The notes below the pieces were generated by a model, which was not told the DNA's origin, did no database searches, and worked only from the letters and a program-made list of their open reading frames with translations. Made by a program: the position numbers and the translations under genes. Of a stretch of 46,830 bases of DNA, positions 7,650 to 15,713 are shown one piece after another (the stretch's first letter is position 1; every line of letters begins with the position of its first letter). Source of the DNA: an uncultured Rhodospirillaceae bacterium (GTDB lineage: Bacteria > Pseudomonadota > Alphaproteobacteria > SP197); NCBI GenBank assembly GCA_937880925.1, contig CALGGB010000094.1:1-46830 (forward strand), in the 5' to 3' direction.

Positions 7650-9318
7650 CGGCGGCCAACGCTTGCAGCGCCTCGACCAGTTCCTTCTCCTTACCGAAAT
7701 AGCGCATCCGGTCGTAGAAGTTGGGCCGCAGGCCGGTGTACTTGTGGCGCCCCACGATCCTGCCGTCGGGGCCTTCGCCTTCGAAGTCGAACAGCAGGAT
7801 GTCCTGCAGTGTGATGACGTCGCCCTCCATGCCGATCACCTCGGTAACGTGGGTGATCTTGCGCGAGCCGTCGCGCAGGCGCGCGGCCTGGATGATGACG
7901 TTGACCGATCCGGCGATCTGCTCACGCACGGTCTTGGTCGGCAGGCTGTAACCGCTCATGGCGATCATGTTCTCGATGCGGCTGATGCATTCGCGCGGGT
8001 TGTTGGCGTGGATCGTGCCCATCGAGCCGTCATGGCCGGTGTTCATGGCCTGCAGCAGGTCGAAGGCCTCCTTGCCGCGCACCTCGCCGACGATGATGCG
8101 CTCGGGCCGCATGCGCAGGCAGTTCTTCACTAGGTCGGTCATGCTGACCGAGCCGACGCCTTCCAGATTGGGAGGGCGGGTTTCCAGGCGCACGACATGG
8201 GGTTGCTGGAGCTGCAGTTCCGCGGAATCCTCGCAGGTGATGACGCGTTCGCCCTTGTCGATGAAGGCGGTCAGGCAGTTCAGCAGCGTTGTCTTGCCCG
8301 AACCGGTGCCGCCCGAGACCATGACGTTGAGACGGCAATGGCCGATCAGCTCGATCAGTGCCGCGCCCGCCGGCGAGATCGACTTGAACTCGACCAGGTT
8401 CTTGAGCTGCAGCTTGTCCTTCTTGAACTTGCGGATGGTCAGTGCGGCGCCGTCGATCGCCAGCGGCGGCGCGATGACGTTGACGCGGCTGCCGTCCAGC
8501 AGGCGCGCATCGCAGATCGGGCTTGCCTCGTCGACGCGGCGCCCGACCGCCGAGACGATGCGCTGGCAGATGTTCATGAGCTGCGCGTTGTCGCGGAACT
8601 TGATCGGCGTCAGCGTGATCTTGCCGTTGACCTCGATGTAAACCTTGGTTGGCCCGTTCACCATGATGTCGGCGATGTCGTCGCGCTCGAGCAGGGGTTC
8701 GAGCGGGCCCAGGCCCAGGATGTCGTTGCAGATGTCTGCGATCAGGCGCTGCTGTTCGACGCCCGACAGGACCAGCGCCTTCATCGAGATGATCTCGGAG
8801 ACGACGTCGGAAATCTCCTCGCGCACGGTGGCCGAGGGCATCTTGGAGAGTTCGGTGAGATCGACCGATTCGATCAGCGTGTTGAAGACGCTGATCTTGG
8901 TGTCGTTGTAGCGCGCCTCCTGCTCGGGCGTCATGGGCGGCAGGTCGTTTTCCTTGCCTTCCTTGACCTTGGCCTCCTTGGCGCGCGCCTTGCTCTGGCG
9001 CGCCTCGGCCTGGCGCAGGTCGGCGGCTTCGGCGCGCGCGCGGGCGTCGGGGCGGGAAGCTGCTTCCTGCGCAGGCGAAGTCTCGGGCTCGGGTGCTGCG
9101 GCGGCCGGGGGCGCCTTGGGTGCGTCCTCCTCGGCCTCCACCGGCTTCAGCGCCGGCCCGGGCGCTTCTTCCCGCGGGGCGGGCGGTGGTGCTTCGCGCT
9201 CGGGGGTGGCGGAGTCGTCGCGTTGGGGCCGGGGCGCGGGCGCGTCAGAGGGCGCTTCCTCGCGCGGCGGCGGAGGAGGAGCCTTCTTTTCCGGCGGACC
9301 TTGCCTGCGACCGAACAC
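7642..9318 (-). CDS. cpaF: Tad pilus assembly ATPase CpaF/TadA
   Basis: The 558-residue protein is a type II/IV secretion ATPase that powers Flp pilus assembly from the cytoplasmic face. Residues 1-125 are a low-complexity Pro/Ala/Glu-rich tail, longer than in many homologues. The conserved ATPase part follows, with Walker A GGTGSGKTT, an Asp box and a Walker B region IIVGEVRGKEAFDLLQAM followed by the His-box GTIHANNPRE. The start is GTG with GAGAGG upstream. It lies 22 bases after cpaE and overlaps tadB by 8 bases. Confidence 0.95.
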   Translation of the reverse strand: MFGRRQGPPEKKAPPPPPREEAPSDAPAPRPQRDDSATPEREAPPPAPREEAPGPALKPVEAEEDAPKAPPAAAAPEPETSPAQEAASRPDARARAEAADLRQAEARQSKARAKEAKVKEGKENDLPPMTPEQEARYNDTKISVFNTLIESVDLTELSKMPSATVREEISDVVSEIISMKALVLSGVEQQRLIADICNDILGLGPLEPLLERDDIADIMVNGPTKVYIEVNGKITLTPIKFRDNAQLMNICQRIVSAVGRRVDEASPICDARLLDGSRVNVIAPPLAIDGAALTIRKFKKDKLQLKNLVEFKSISPAGAALIELIGHCRLNVMVSGGTGSGKTTLLNCLTAFIDKGERVITCEDSAELQLQQPHVVRLETRPPNLEGVGSVSMTDLVKNCLRMRPERIIVGEVRGKEAFDLLQAMNTGHDGSMGTIHANNPRECISRIENMIAMSGYSLPTKTVREQIAGSVNVIIQAARLRDGSRKITHVTEVIGMEGDVITLQDILLFDFEGEGPDGRIVGRHKYTGLRPNFYDRMRYFGKEKELVEALQALAAGE

Positions 9319-9340
9319 CGTGCCCTCTCGATCCCTGCGT

Positions 9341-10537
9341 TCAGGGCTTCTTCTTGAAGAAGTTTAGACCGATCTTGCCCTTTTTGCGGCCCTTGACCTG
9401 GGTTTGCGTGCGACCGGTCAGGATCTTCGCAATCTCGATATAGGCCTCCACCGCCTTGTGCTTGCGGTTGACGTCGCCCAGCATCTGCCCGTTGTTGGCG
9501 GCCTGACCGAAGACGGTCACATCATGGGGCACCACGGCGATCGGCGCCACGCCGACCGCGCCTTCGAACTCCTTGACCGGAACCTCGGTCTTCTTGGACA
9601 GCCCGGCGCGGTTGAGCACGACCTTGACCTTGCTTTCCTCGCCGCGCTCGTTGTTGAGCGCTTCGACAATGCTCTTGATGTCGCGCAGGGCGGCAAGGTC
9701 CTGGACCCCGATGATCACGGCTTCATCGGCCTCGATGAGGACCTGGCGTACCCACTCGCTCCAGATATGGGGCAGGTCTATCACCACGTTGGCGGTCTGC
9801 TGACGGATGAAGTTCAGGGCTTCGGCCAGGGCATCGGGATCGATGTTGGAATCGTTGCCCAGGTTGGCGCGGCTGCCAAGGATCGCGACCTTCTCGTTGT
9901 AGCGCAGCAGAAAGCGCTGGTAGAGCTGCTCGTCGATGCGGTCGGGGGCGGCAAGGATGTCCTCGATGCCCTGGGTGACCTCCATGTTGTAGGCAAAGGC
10001 CGTGGTGCCAAAGCAAAGGTCGAGATCGACCAGGGTGACATCCTCCTCCAGCACGGTGCCGATCGCCCAGGTGACGTTCTCGGCAACGGTCGAGGCGCCG
10101 ACGCCGCCCTCTGCGCCGTAGAAGGCAAAGACGCGCGCAAGCTGGGGTGCATCGGGATCGATGAAGATGCGCTCGGCGGCTTCGATCATGGCGCCGATGG
10201 TCAGCGGCTTGAGCAGATAGTCGGAAATGCCGCGGCTGATCAGGGCGCGGTACTGCACGATGTCGTTGTCTGCGCCCACCAGCAGGACGTGGGTCCCGGC
10301 ATCGCAGTTCTCGGCCAGCGCATCCAGTGCGGCGAGCAGTTCGTCACCCGACTTCTCTGTTTCAATGACGATCAACTGCGGCGTGGGCACCTGGGTATAG
10401 CGCTCGATGGCAGCCGGCAGGTCGCCGTCGAAGACCTCGACATGGCTGTGGTGCAGGCGGCGGTCGCCTGTAGCCTTCTCGAAGATCTCGCGCGTCTCGG
10501 GTGAGGTCGCGAATGCGTTGATCGAAATGCGAAGAAT
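9341..10537 (-). CDS. cpaE: Pilus localisation ATPase CpaE/TadZ (apparent ATT start)
   Basis: The protein is about 398 residues: an atypical receiver-like domain (about 1-135) followed by a MinD/ParA-like ATPase with the deviant Walker A GAEGGVGAST and a DLDLCFG switch region. CpaE/TadZ directs the pilus machine to the cell pole. The family N-terminus is recognisable from RISINAFATSPETREIF onward. No ATG, GTG or TTG lies in frame between the stop of cpaD and that sequence. An ATT at 10537-10535 is preceded by GGGAGG with 7 bases of spacing and is the best start. An open frame continues upstream across cpaD, but that stretch is only the antisense-free shadow of cpaD. Confidence 0.85.
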   Translation of the reverse strand: MLRISINAFATSPETREIFEKATGDRRLHHSHVEVFDGDLPAAIERYTQVPTPQLIVIETEKSGDELLAALDALAENCDAGTHVLLVGADNDIVQYRALISRGISDYLLKPLTIGAMIEAAERIFIDPDAPQLARVFAFYGAEGGVGASTVAENVTWAIGTVLEEDVTLVDLDLCFGTTAFAYNMEVTQGIEDILAAPDRIDEQLYQRFLLRYNEKVAILGSRANLGNDSNIDPDALAEALNFIRQQTANVVIDLPHIWSEWVRQVLIEADEAVIIGVQDLAALRDIKSIVEALNNERGEESKVKVVLNRAGLSKKTEVPVKEFEGAVGVAPIAVVPHDVTVFGQAANNGQMLGDVNRKHKAVEAYIEIAKILTGRTQTQVKGRKKGKIGLNFFKKKP

Positions 10538-10566
10538 GACGCAGCCTCCCAGAGGTGTTTGCGGTG

Positions 10567-11247
10567 TTACTCGGTGATGTCGACGATTGACGTCTCGGAT
10601 TCGTTGTGTTCGGCGCCCGTGATTTCGCCGCGGCGGAACAGATCGATCACGATGGCCGTGCGCTGGCCGTCGCGCGGATCCATCTGTGTCTTGCCGTAGA
10701 GGTCGGATGGATCGGCCAGCATCAGGCCCAGGTTGTGCTGCGTGGCGCAGCCGAAATTGACCGAATTGGCGTTGGCGAAATCGGTTGAGGATTCCTCGTA
10801 CCAGTAGCCGCACTCGGGGACCACGGCGGTATAGCTGACAAAGCTCAGGATGACTCCCTCGTCGGCCAGGGTCGGGTCCAGGCCGACCAGCACTTCGCTG
10901 CGGGCAAGACCACGATCGATGGCTGCCTTCTGCACCATGGCGGCGAAGTCCTCGCTTGCGGCTCCGCCCGCGCCCGTGGTCACCAGCAGCGGCGCCTGGC
11001 CGCGCTTGATATAGGCATCGACGAAGTCATGCAGCAGGGCGACCTCGGCTGTTGTCATGGCGCCGCTGCCGGTGCCGTGGATCACGGTCTGGACGACCTC
11101 GCTCTCGACACCGATGGGATAGCGGGCGCGGTAGTCGGTCTCTTCCTGGGTGGTGGTGGAATCCGGGTACTGGCAGGCGGCCACGAGGCCGCCAAGGGCC
11201 AGGACAGCCAGCAGCCGCAAGGTGTTGATGAACTGGTGCGTTGTCAT
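10567..11247 (-). CDS. cpaD: Pilus assembly lipoprotein CpaD
   Basis: A 226-residue protein with a lipoprotein signal (lipobox VAAC, Cys25). The CpaD signature NFGCATQHNLGLMLADPSDL is followed by a DPRDGQRTAIVIDLFRRGE tail. CpaD/RcpB-type proteins are periplasmic or outer-membrane partners of the CpaC secretin. The segment TTAEVALLHDFVDAYIKRGQ matches the family's conserved central helix. The gene starts 3 bases after the cpaC stop and precedes cpaE in the same operon. Confidence 0.9.
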   Translation of the reverse strand: MTTHQFINTLRLLAVLALGGLVAACQYPDSTTTQEETDYRARYPIGVESEVVQTVIHGTGSGAMTTAEVALLHDFVDAYIKRGQAPLLVTTGAGGAASEDFAAMVQKAAIDRGLARSEVLVGLDPTLADEGVILSFVSYTAVVPECGYWYEESSTDFANANSVNFGCATQHNLGLMLADPSDLYGKTQMDPRDGQRTAIVIDLFRRGEITGAEHNESETSIVDITE

Positions 11248-11250
11248 GGC

Positions 11251-12654
11251 CTATTCCACGATGAAGCCGACATCGGCCGGCACTTCGCCCGGCGCGGGCA
11301 GGGTGCGGCGCGTGCCATAGACCCCGGTCAGGCGGCCCATGAAGTATAACTCGATATCGGAAGGCGGCATGAACCCGTCAACGGGCGATGCCGCGTTGTC
11401 GGGCGTGATCGGCCGCACGACGTAGGGTGTCACCAGCACCACCAGTTCGGTTTCCTGGCTGGCAAAGGTCGTGCTGCGGAACAGGGTGCCCAGCACCGGG
11501 ATATCCTTCAGGCCCGGGAAGCCGTCGAGGCTCTCGACGATGTTATTCTGCAGCAGACCGGCAATGACCAGGGACCCGCCCGAGGGCAGGTCGACCGAGG
11601 TGGTCGCCCGGCGCACGGTCAGACTGGGAATCTGAAAGCCCTGGATGACGATCTGGTTCTGCGTCGAGATCGCCGAGACCTCGGTATTAATGTGCAGGCT
11701 GATGCGGTCGTCGGACAGCACGATCGGCGTGAATTCCAGGACCACGCCGAAGCGGCGGAACTCGATGGTCACCGAGCCGTTCTGGCCGGGCACGGGAATC
11801 GGGAACTCGCCGCCGACCAGCACCGTGGCCAGTTCGCCCGAGATCGCGGTCACGGTCGGCTCGGCCAGCACCTTGATCAGGTTGTGCCGCTCAAGCACGT
11901 TGGTCGCCACGTCCAGCCGGTCGGTCGAGACCTGGAACTGGCCAAAGGTATTGGCCGTCGGCCCGGTGCCCGAAACGATGCCCAGGCTCGCCCCGAACGG
12001 CGTGAAACCCGGGAACCAGGACGTGTCGATGCCGAATTCCTTGGTCGCCTGACGGTTCATCTCGGTGAAGCGGACCTTCAGCAGGACCTGCTGTTCGTTC
12101 CGCACGTTGAGCAGGTTGACGATGCTGTCGAGCGGGGCAAAACGCGCGGCGATGGTCAGCGCATTGGCGGAGACCTGAGGTGTGGAAACCGTGCCGGTGA
12201 GCGCCAGGTTCTCGTTGATCGAGACGACGTCGATGTCCTCGTCGGGCATCAGCAGATCGAACATCTGGTCCAGCGCGGAAAGGTCGACCTCGACGCGGAC
12301 ATCCAGGCGCACGATTTCGCGGCCGCTGGCATCCAGGAACAGCACGTTGGTCGAACCCACGGCATTGCCCAGCAGATAGACCAGGCGGGGCGACTTCACG
12401 ATGACGTCGGCGACCTCCTCGTTGGTCGCCAGCACGTCGCGCACGTCGACCGGAAGGCGCACCACCCGCGCCTTGTTGAGCGGCAGGGTGACCATCATCA
12501 ACTGACCGTCGGCGGAGGTGACCTCGATGGCATCGGTCGTGGGCACGCCCACCTGGTCGGCCGACGCCTGCAGCACCACGCCCAGAAGGAGCGCGGCCAG
12601 CAAGGGCTGGAACAGGGTGCGGAGCACGCGATGCATGATGGTTACCGTTCCCAT
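11251..12654 (-). CDS. cpaC: Tad outer-membrane secretin CpaC/RcpA
   Basis: The 467-residue protein has a signal peptide (first 33 residues, cleavage expected after ASA). A pilus-formation N-domain includes VADVIVKSPRLVYLLG, a BON-like region follows (about 120-190), and the C-terminal half is a secretin beta-domain with GEFPIPVPGQNGSVTIEFRR and VPVLGTLFRST. It forms the outer-membrane pore through which Flp pili pass. ATG at 12654 lies 2 bases after the cpaB stop. ATG at 12636 (residue 7) is an equally possible start. The free-standing protein at 3403-3855 resembles its N-domain. Confidence 0.93.
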   Translation of the reverse strand: MGTVTIMHRVLRTLFQPLLAALLLGVVLQASADQVGVPTTDAIEVTSADGQLMMVTLPLNKARVVRLPVDVRDVLATNEEVADVIVKSPRLVYLLGNAVGSTNVLFLDASGREIVRLDVRVEVDLSALDQMFDLLMPDEDIDVVSINENLALTGTVSTPQVSANALTIAARFAPLDSIVNLLNVRNEQQVLLKVRFTEMNRQATKEFGIDTSWFPGFTPFGASLGIVSGTGPTANTFGQFQVSTDRLDVATNVLERHNLIKVLAEPTVTAISGELATVLVGGEFPIPVPGQNGSVTIEFRRFGVVLEFTPIVLSDDRISLHINTEVSAISTQNQIVIQGFQIPSLTVRRATTSVDLPSGGSLVIAGLLQNNIVESLDGFPGLKDIPVLGTLFRSTTFASQETELVVLVTPYVVRPITPDNAASPVDGFMPPSDIELYFMGRLTGVYGTRRTLPAPGEVPADVGFIVE

Positions 12655-12656
12655 TC

Positions 12657-14369
12657 CTACTGCGACGAAAAGTCGAGGTCCTGGGGCACCGTGGAGCGGT
12701 ACACCCGAACCTGGCCCTCGGAACGGCCGCTATCGCCATCGGCGCCGTCATTGGAACTCAGCCCATCCAGGTATTCGCCGAGGTCGAGCATCTCGTCGTC
12801 GCTGGTGTCATCGACCGGCTCGGCGACGCTGGTGTCGGAGGTCAGGTTGGCGCTGTCGGGCGGGGGCGGCAGGGTAAGACCGTAGATCAGATCGACCATG
12901 GCCTCGCTGAGTTCAAAATCGCTGGTGTACTCGGCAAGCCGGGTATCCTCGCCGGCATCCTTGCCACGCAGGCTCAGGGCGAGAAGGCCCTCATTGCGCG
13001 TCAGGAACAGCATCTCGGCCTGTTCGGGGGTTACCTCAAGCGTTACCGTTTCGGTGCTGGGATTGAGCTCGGGCAGGCCGCTGCCCTCGTCGAAGACCCG
13101 GTCGATGTGCAGCACGCGCACATTTTCCAGCAGGGTTTCGCTGAAGTTGCGCGGGTTCTTGACCGGATTGTCGCTCAGGTCCTCGGTCTGGAAGCTGAAG
13201 AGCACATCGACGAAGTCGCCCGGTGAAACGAACGCCGAGACGGCACGCGATTCCTCGAGCTGTATGGTGACGGCGCGCATGCCCGGGCCCAGCAGGTTGG
13301 TGACGTAACCGTCCTGTCCGGCAAGGATCAGCTTCTCGGGCACGATGGGCTCGCCGGCTTCCAGTCCGGCAAGCGAAAGCGCGCTGCGCAGGTTGGTAAG
13401 GTCGAAGCTGCCCTCGCGCACCCAGTTGCGCTCGATCAGTTCGGCCGGCATGTCGAGCCAGATCCAGTCGCGGTCGGTCAACACCGTTCCCGGCGCCAGG
13501 TCGCGGTTGGCGACCAGGATGCGCGCCGAATCGGGCACCCGGCGTCCCAAGAAGGCGCTGACGGCGTAGTCGGGGCTGTAGCGGTTGCGGTTTTCGGCAA
13601 GTTCGCCCTCGATGGCGCTGCGCAGGATCAGGCGAAGCCTGCCCAGGGAATCGGCAACCGCGATCGCCTGGGCCTGATTGGGCGTCACCTCCAGGGTGAC
13701 GGTGTCGGCAAGATCGGCCAGGGTCTCGTCGCCGCCGCCCTCTTCGCCGGGCTTGGAGCGGGCGGCCACGGATTGGTCGGTCGCCAGCACGCGCACGTTC
13801 TCCATGATGGTTTCGCTGACCGTGCGGCTGGTCGTGTCGCCCGTGATGTCATCGGTGTCGAGCACGTCGAAGACCACGACGATGTCGACATGATCGCCCG
13901 GCAGCACGAAACCCGCCGCGCCGGTCTCGGGATTGACCGACACGGTGACGGCGCGCATGCCCGGCGCCAGCACACCCGAGAGAAAGCCCGAATCGCCGCG
14001 CTGGAACAGCTTGAAGGAAAGGATGGGTTCGCCCGCGACCATCTCGACGCGCACCGCCGCACCCTCGATATCCGTTATGGAGGGGCGCGGTTCGTCGGCA
14101 TTGCCCTCTTCGCCCATGCCGCGCACGACATAGTCAGGGCCGATCGAATCCTCGGGCCAGCTCTGCCAGCGCAGATCCTCGCTGCGGATGATCTTGCCGA
14201 TGGGCAGGTCCGTGGCAGCGACCAGCACCTCGACCTTGGCCTCCTCGATGATCTCGGGCGGCTTGTTGGCCTCGGCCTCGGTCTGCTGCAACCAGTTGTT
14301 GACCAGATACGCGACGGTTCCGGCAACAGCCAGTGCGACCACGATCAGGATGATGGTCACGATCCGCAT
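12657..14369 (-). CDS. cpaB: CpaB/RcpC pilus protein with tandem-duplicated SAF-RcpC unit
   Basis: After an N-terminal membrane anchor (residues 4-24) the 570-residue protein holds two complete copies of the CpaB unit. Copy 1 has a SAF part (about 46-120) and an RcpC part (130-260). Copy 2 spans about 282-350 and 357-480. APGMRAVTVSVNPETGAAGF and GPGMRAVTIQLEESRAVSAF pair up, as do ENVRVLATD/ENVRVLHID and VTLEVTPNQAQ/VTLEVTPEQAE. Usual CpaB proteins are roughly half this length with one unit. CpaB is a periplasmic partner of the CpaC secretin. The acidic Ser/Asp-rich tail (about 500-555) is disordered. ATG 14369 (MRIVTIILIV) with GGGG upstream is preferred over an in-frame ATG at 14411. Confidence 0.9.
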   Translation of the reverse strand: MRIVTIILIVVALAVAGTVAYLVNNWLQQTEAEANKPPEIIEEAKVEVLVAATDLPIGKIIRSEDLRWQSWPEDSIGPDYVVRGMGEEGNADEPRPSITDIEGAAVRVEMVAGEPILSFKLFQRGDSGFLSGVLAPGMRAVTVSVNPETGAAGFVLPGDHVDIVVVFDVLDTDDITGDTTSRTVSETIMENVRVLATDQSVAARSKPGEEGGGDETLADLADTVTLEVTPNQAQAIAVADSLGRLRLILRSAIEGELAENRNRYSPDYAVSAFLGRRVPDSARILVANRDLAPGTVLTDRDWIWLDMPAELIERNWVREGSFDLTNLRSALSLAGLEAGEPIVPEKLILAGQDGYVTNLLGPGMRAVTIQLEESRAVSAFVSPGDFVDVLFSFQTEDLSDNPVKNPRNFSETLLENVRVLHIDRVFDEGSGLPELNPSTETVTLEVTPEQAEMLFLTRNEGLLALSLRGKDAGEDTRLAEYTSDFELSEAMVDLIYGLTLPPPPDSANLTSDTSVAEPVDDTSDDEMLDLGEYLDGLSSNDGADGDSGRSEGQVRVYRSTVPQDLDFSSQ

Positions 14370-14398
14370 GTGATCCCCAGAACCGCCCCCCGGTTCGA

Positions 14399-14422
14399 AT
14401 TGGGAAATCAAATTTTCCCAAT
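14399..14422. promoter_or_regulatory. 9-bp perfect inverted repeat in the cpaB leader
   Basis: ATTGGGAAA and TTTCCCAAT are separated by 6 bases, centred about 41 bases upstream of the cpaB ATG. The arms are AT-rich in a GC-rich genome and symmetrical, as expected for a dimeric repressor site or a short mRNA hairpin close to the ribosome binding site. No regulator is assigned. Confidence 0.45.
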
Positions 14423-14473
14423 GTGCCAGTGAGTTACTCTGCCCCTATTGAAGGATAACGTCAACCAAGTGCC

Positions 14474-14488
14474 TTAAGGCTTTCTTCA
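14474..14488. promoter_or_regulatory. CtrA-like box upstream of the cpaB operon
   Basis: TTAA-N7-TTCA differs by one base from the alphaproteobacterial CtrA consensus TTAA-N7-TTAA. It lies about 105-120 bases upstream of cpaB. CtrA control of Flp pilus genes is known in Caulobacter. The match here is sequence similarity only. Confidence 0.35.
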
Positions 14489-14492
14489 ATAC

Positions 14493-14518
14493 TGTGACAT
14501 TTGGCACACAGCGTCACA
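14493..14518. promoter_or_regulatory. TGTGAC-N14-GTCACA inverted repeat
   Basis: A 6-bp perfect inverted repeat with a 14-base spacer sits about 125-150 bases upstream of cpaB, just beyond the CtrA-like box. TGTGAC followed by GGCACA also gives a tighter imperfect pair (14493-14508). It may be an operator for a dimeric activator, but no family is assigned. The remaining gap 14519-14599 is AT-rich with no gene seen. Confidence 0.3.
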
Positions 14519-14599
14519 TGGACACAACGGCACTCGATCACAGCTTCCAATTGTAAAGAATTCGATACTTATCCCCAGGTTTTATACTATATGTTGTGG

Positions 14600-15130
14600 T
14601 CATGGCATGGCGATTGCATCAATCACGGTCGGCAGTCTGCCGAAGACAGCGATTCCACCCACGGCGATGGCCAGGCCATAGGGCACGGCCTTGGGCCGTT
14701 CGAGCTGGCGGGTGATCCAGCCTGCCCGGGCGGTAGTTGCCCCTTGCCGCCCAGTCCGCGCCAGCACGAGTCGCAGGGCCAGCAGGACCAGGGCCAGGAC
14801 GCCCCCGGCCAGCGCCATGACGATCAGGAACGGCACCAGCAGCGGAAATCCCGTCCAGCAGGCCGCGGCGGCCAGCATCTTGGCGTCGGCGCCGCCGAAC
14901 AGCCCGGCAAAAAACAGCGCCATGCCGACCAGCAGCACGATCAGGCCGGCGACCAGATGCCAGGCGATCTGCTCAAGTCCCGTGCCGACGGCCAGCGCTG
15001 CGGGCAGGTAAAGCAACGCAAGTGCGATGGAGAAGGTATTGGGAATGCGGTAGCGCGCCAGATCGCAGACGGCCGCAGCCGCGAGCAGGGCCGGAAACCC
15101 CAGGCAAAGCAGGAAGCCGATCAGAGCCAT
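14600..15130 (-). CDS. cpaA: Prepilin peptidase CpaA/TadV
   Basis: A 176-residue polytopic membrane protein with about six hydrophobic segments. It carries the two catalytic aspartates of the type IV prepilin peptidase family: Asp23 in AVCDLARYRIPN and the Asp in FGGADAKM, the family's GxGD site here written GGAD. It cleaves Flp pilin and the TadE/TadF pseudopilins at the membrane. The length suits the short TadV type, which lacks the methylation domain. A hairpin separates it from flp upstream, so it is likely expressed at a lower level than the pilin. Confidence 0.9.
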   Translation of the reverse strand: MALIGFLLCLGFPALLAAAAVCDLARYRIPNTFSIALALLYLPAALAVGTGLEQIAWHLVAGLIVLLVGMALFFAGLFGGADAKMLAAAACWTGFPLLVPFLIVMALAGGVLALVLLALRLVLARTGRQGATTARAGWITRQLERPKAVPYGLAIAVGGIAVFGRLPTVIDAIAMP

Positions 15131-15171
15131 CGTCAGGGTTCAACCAGGCCGCCGATGATCCGGAACGGAAA

Positions 15172-15199
15172 CGAGGGTGCGTGTCTCCACGCACCCTCG
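15172..15199 (-). terminator. Strong hairpin downstream of flp
   Basis: CGAGGGTGCGTG and CACGCACCCTCG form a perfect 12-bp stem with a 4-base loop, 38 bases after the flp stop. On the leftward strand it is followed by TTTCC, a weak T-run. It probably ends or thins transcription between the abundant pilin mRNA and cpaA. Confidence 0.7.
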
Positions 15200-15236
15200 T
15201 GCCGTAACGAACCGGCCAGGCCGGCCCGATGACAGA

Positions 15237-15443
15237 TCAATCGCCGCCGTCGGAAGCAGACTGCAGCGCGTCCGAGGTGTTCTCGAACAGCGTGTTGATG
15301 TCCTCGCCGAGGATCAGCAGCACGGCAATGATCGCAACGGCGATGGCGCCGGCGATCAGGCCGTATTCGATGGCGGTCACGCCCTCGTCGTTCTTGCGGA
15401 ACTTGGCGACGTGGCTATGCACGAAATTGACGATACCCTTCAT
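15237..15443 (-). CDS. flp: Flp/PilA type IVb pilin subunit
   Basis: The 68-residue preprotein has a short basic leader ending in KNDEG, cleavage expected after Gly22, then the Flp signature VTAIEYGLIAGAIAVAIIAV. This contains the Glu-Tyr pair (positions +5 and +6 of the mature form) and the hydrophobic polymerisation helix. The mature pilin is about 46 residues, normal for the family. ATG 15443 has a near-perfect AAAGGAGGG at 15451-15459, indicating strong translation. A longer in-frame ATG at 15518 is disfavoured. It is the structural subunit assembled by the cpa/tad products nearby. Confidence 0.95.
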   Translation of the reverse strand: MKGIVNFVHSHVAKFRKNDEGVTAIEYGLIAGAIAVAIIAVLLILGEDINTLFENTSDALQSASDGGD

Positions 15444-15569
15444 CTCTAATCCCTCCTTTGGTGGGTTAGCGAACAATGTTGCCGGGGCGGGGCCGTCCCC
15501 GTACTGGTTCCGGCCCACCGCTCATGGCTGGCCGGGCACCCGGTCGGCATGGAATATCGCTGCCAAATC

Positions 15570-15584
15570 TTAAGAAAGGGTTAG
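15570..15584. promoter_or_regulatory. CtrA-like box upstream of flp
   Basis: TTAA-N7-TTAG differs from the CtrA consensus TTAA-N7-TTAA at one base and lies about 130 bases upstream of the flp ATG. In Caulobacter the pilA pilin gene is CtrA-activated, so the position makes sense. A second near-match lies before cpaB. The rest of the gap 15444-15713 shows no gene. Confidence 0.4.
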
Positions 15585-15713
15585 GGCCGGGGAAAAATCT
15601 CCGCCGCGTGGTCACGATGCGGCGTTCCTGTGATACCCGACACAACACCATGCGCGGCCCGCCGGGGCCTTGCGTTGCATGGCCAGCATCATGAAGAACA
15701 GGGAGAACCCAGC

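Noticed and set aside
6033-7814. A 593-codon open frame on the + strand opposite tadB/tadC
   Set aside because: It is antisense to two well-conserved genes. The translation is a His/Gln/Asp/Arg-rich shadow without any domain, typical of high-GC complementary frames.
10538-10813. N-terminal 92-residue extension of CpaE
   Set aside because: This stretch overlaps the cpaD coding region in another frame, is Arg/His/Pro-rich and does not match the CpaE family. The conserved start lies at 10537.
14502-14518. Possible sigma-54 promoter (TTGGCACACAGC)
   Set aside because: The -24-like TGGCAC is present, but no GC dinucleotide occurs at the required 10-base spacing.
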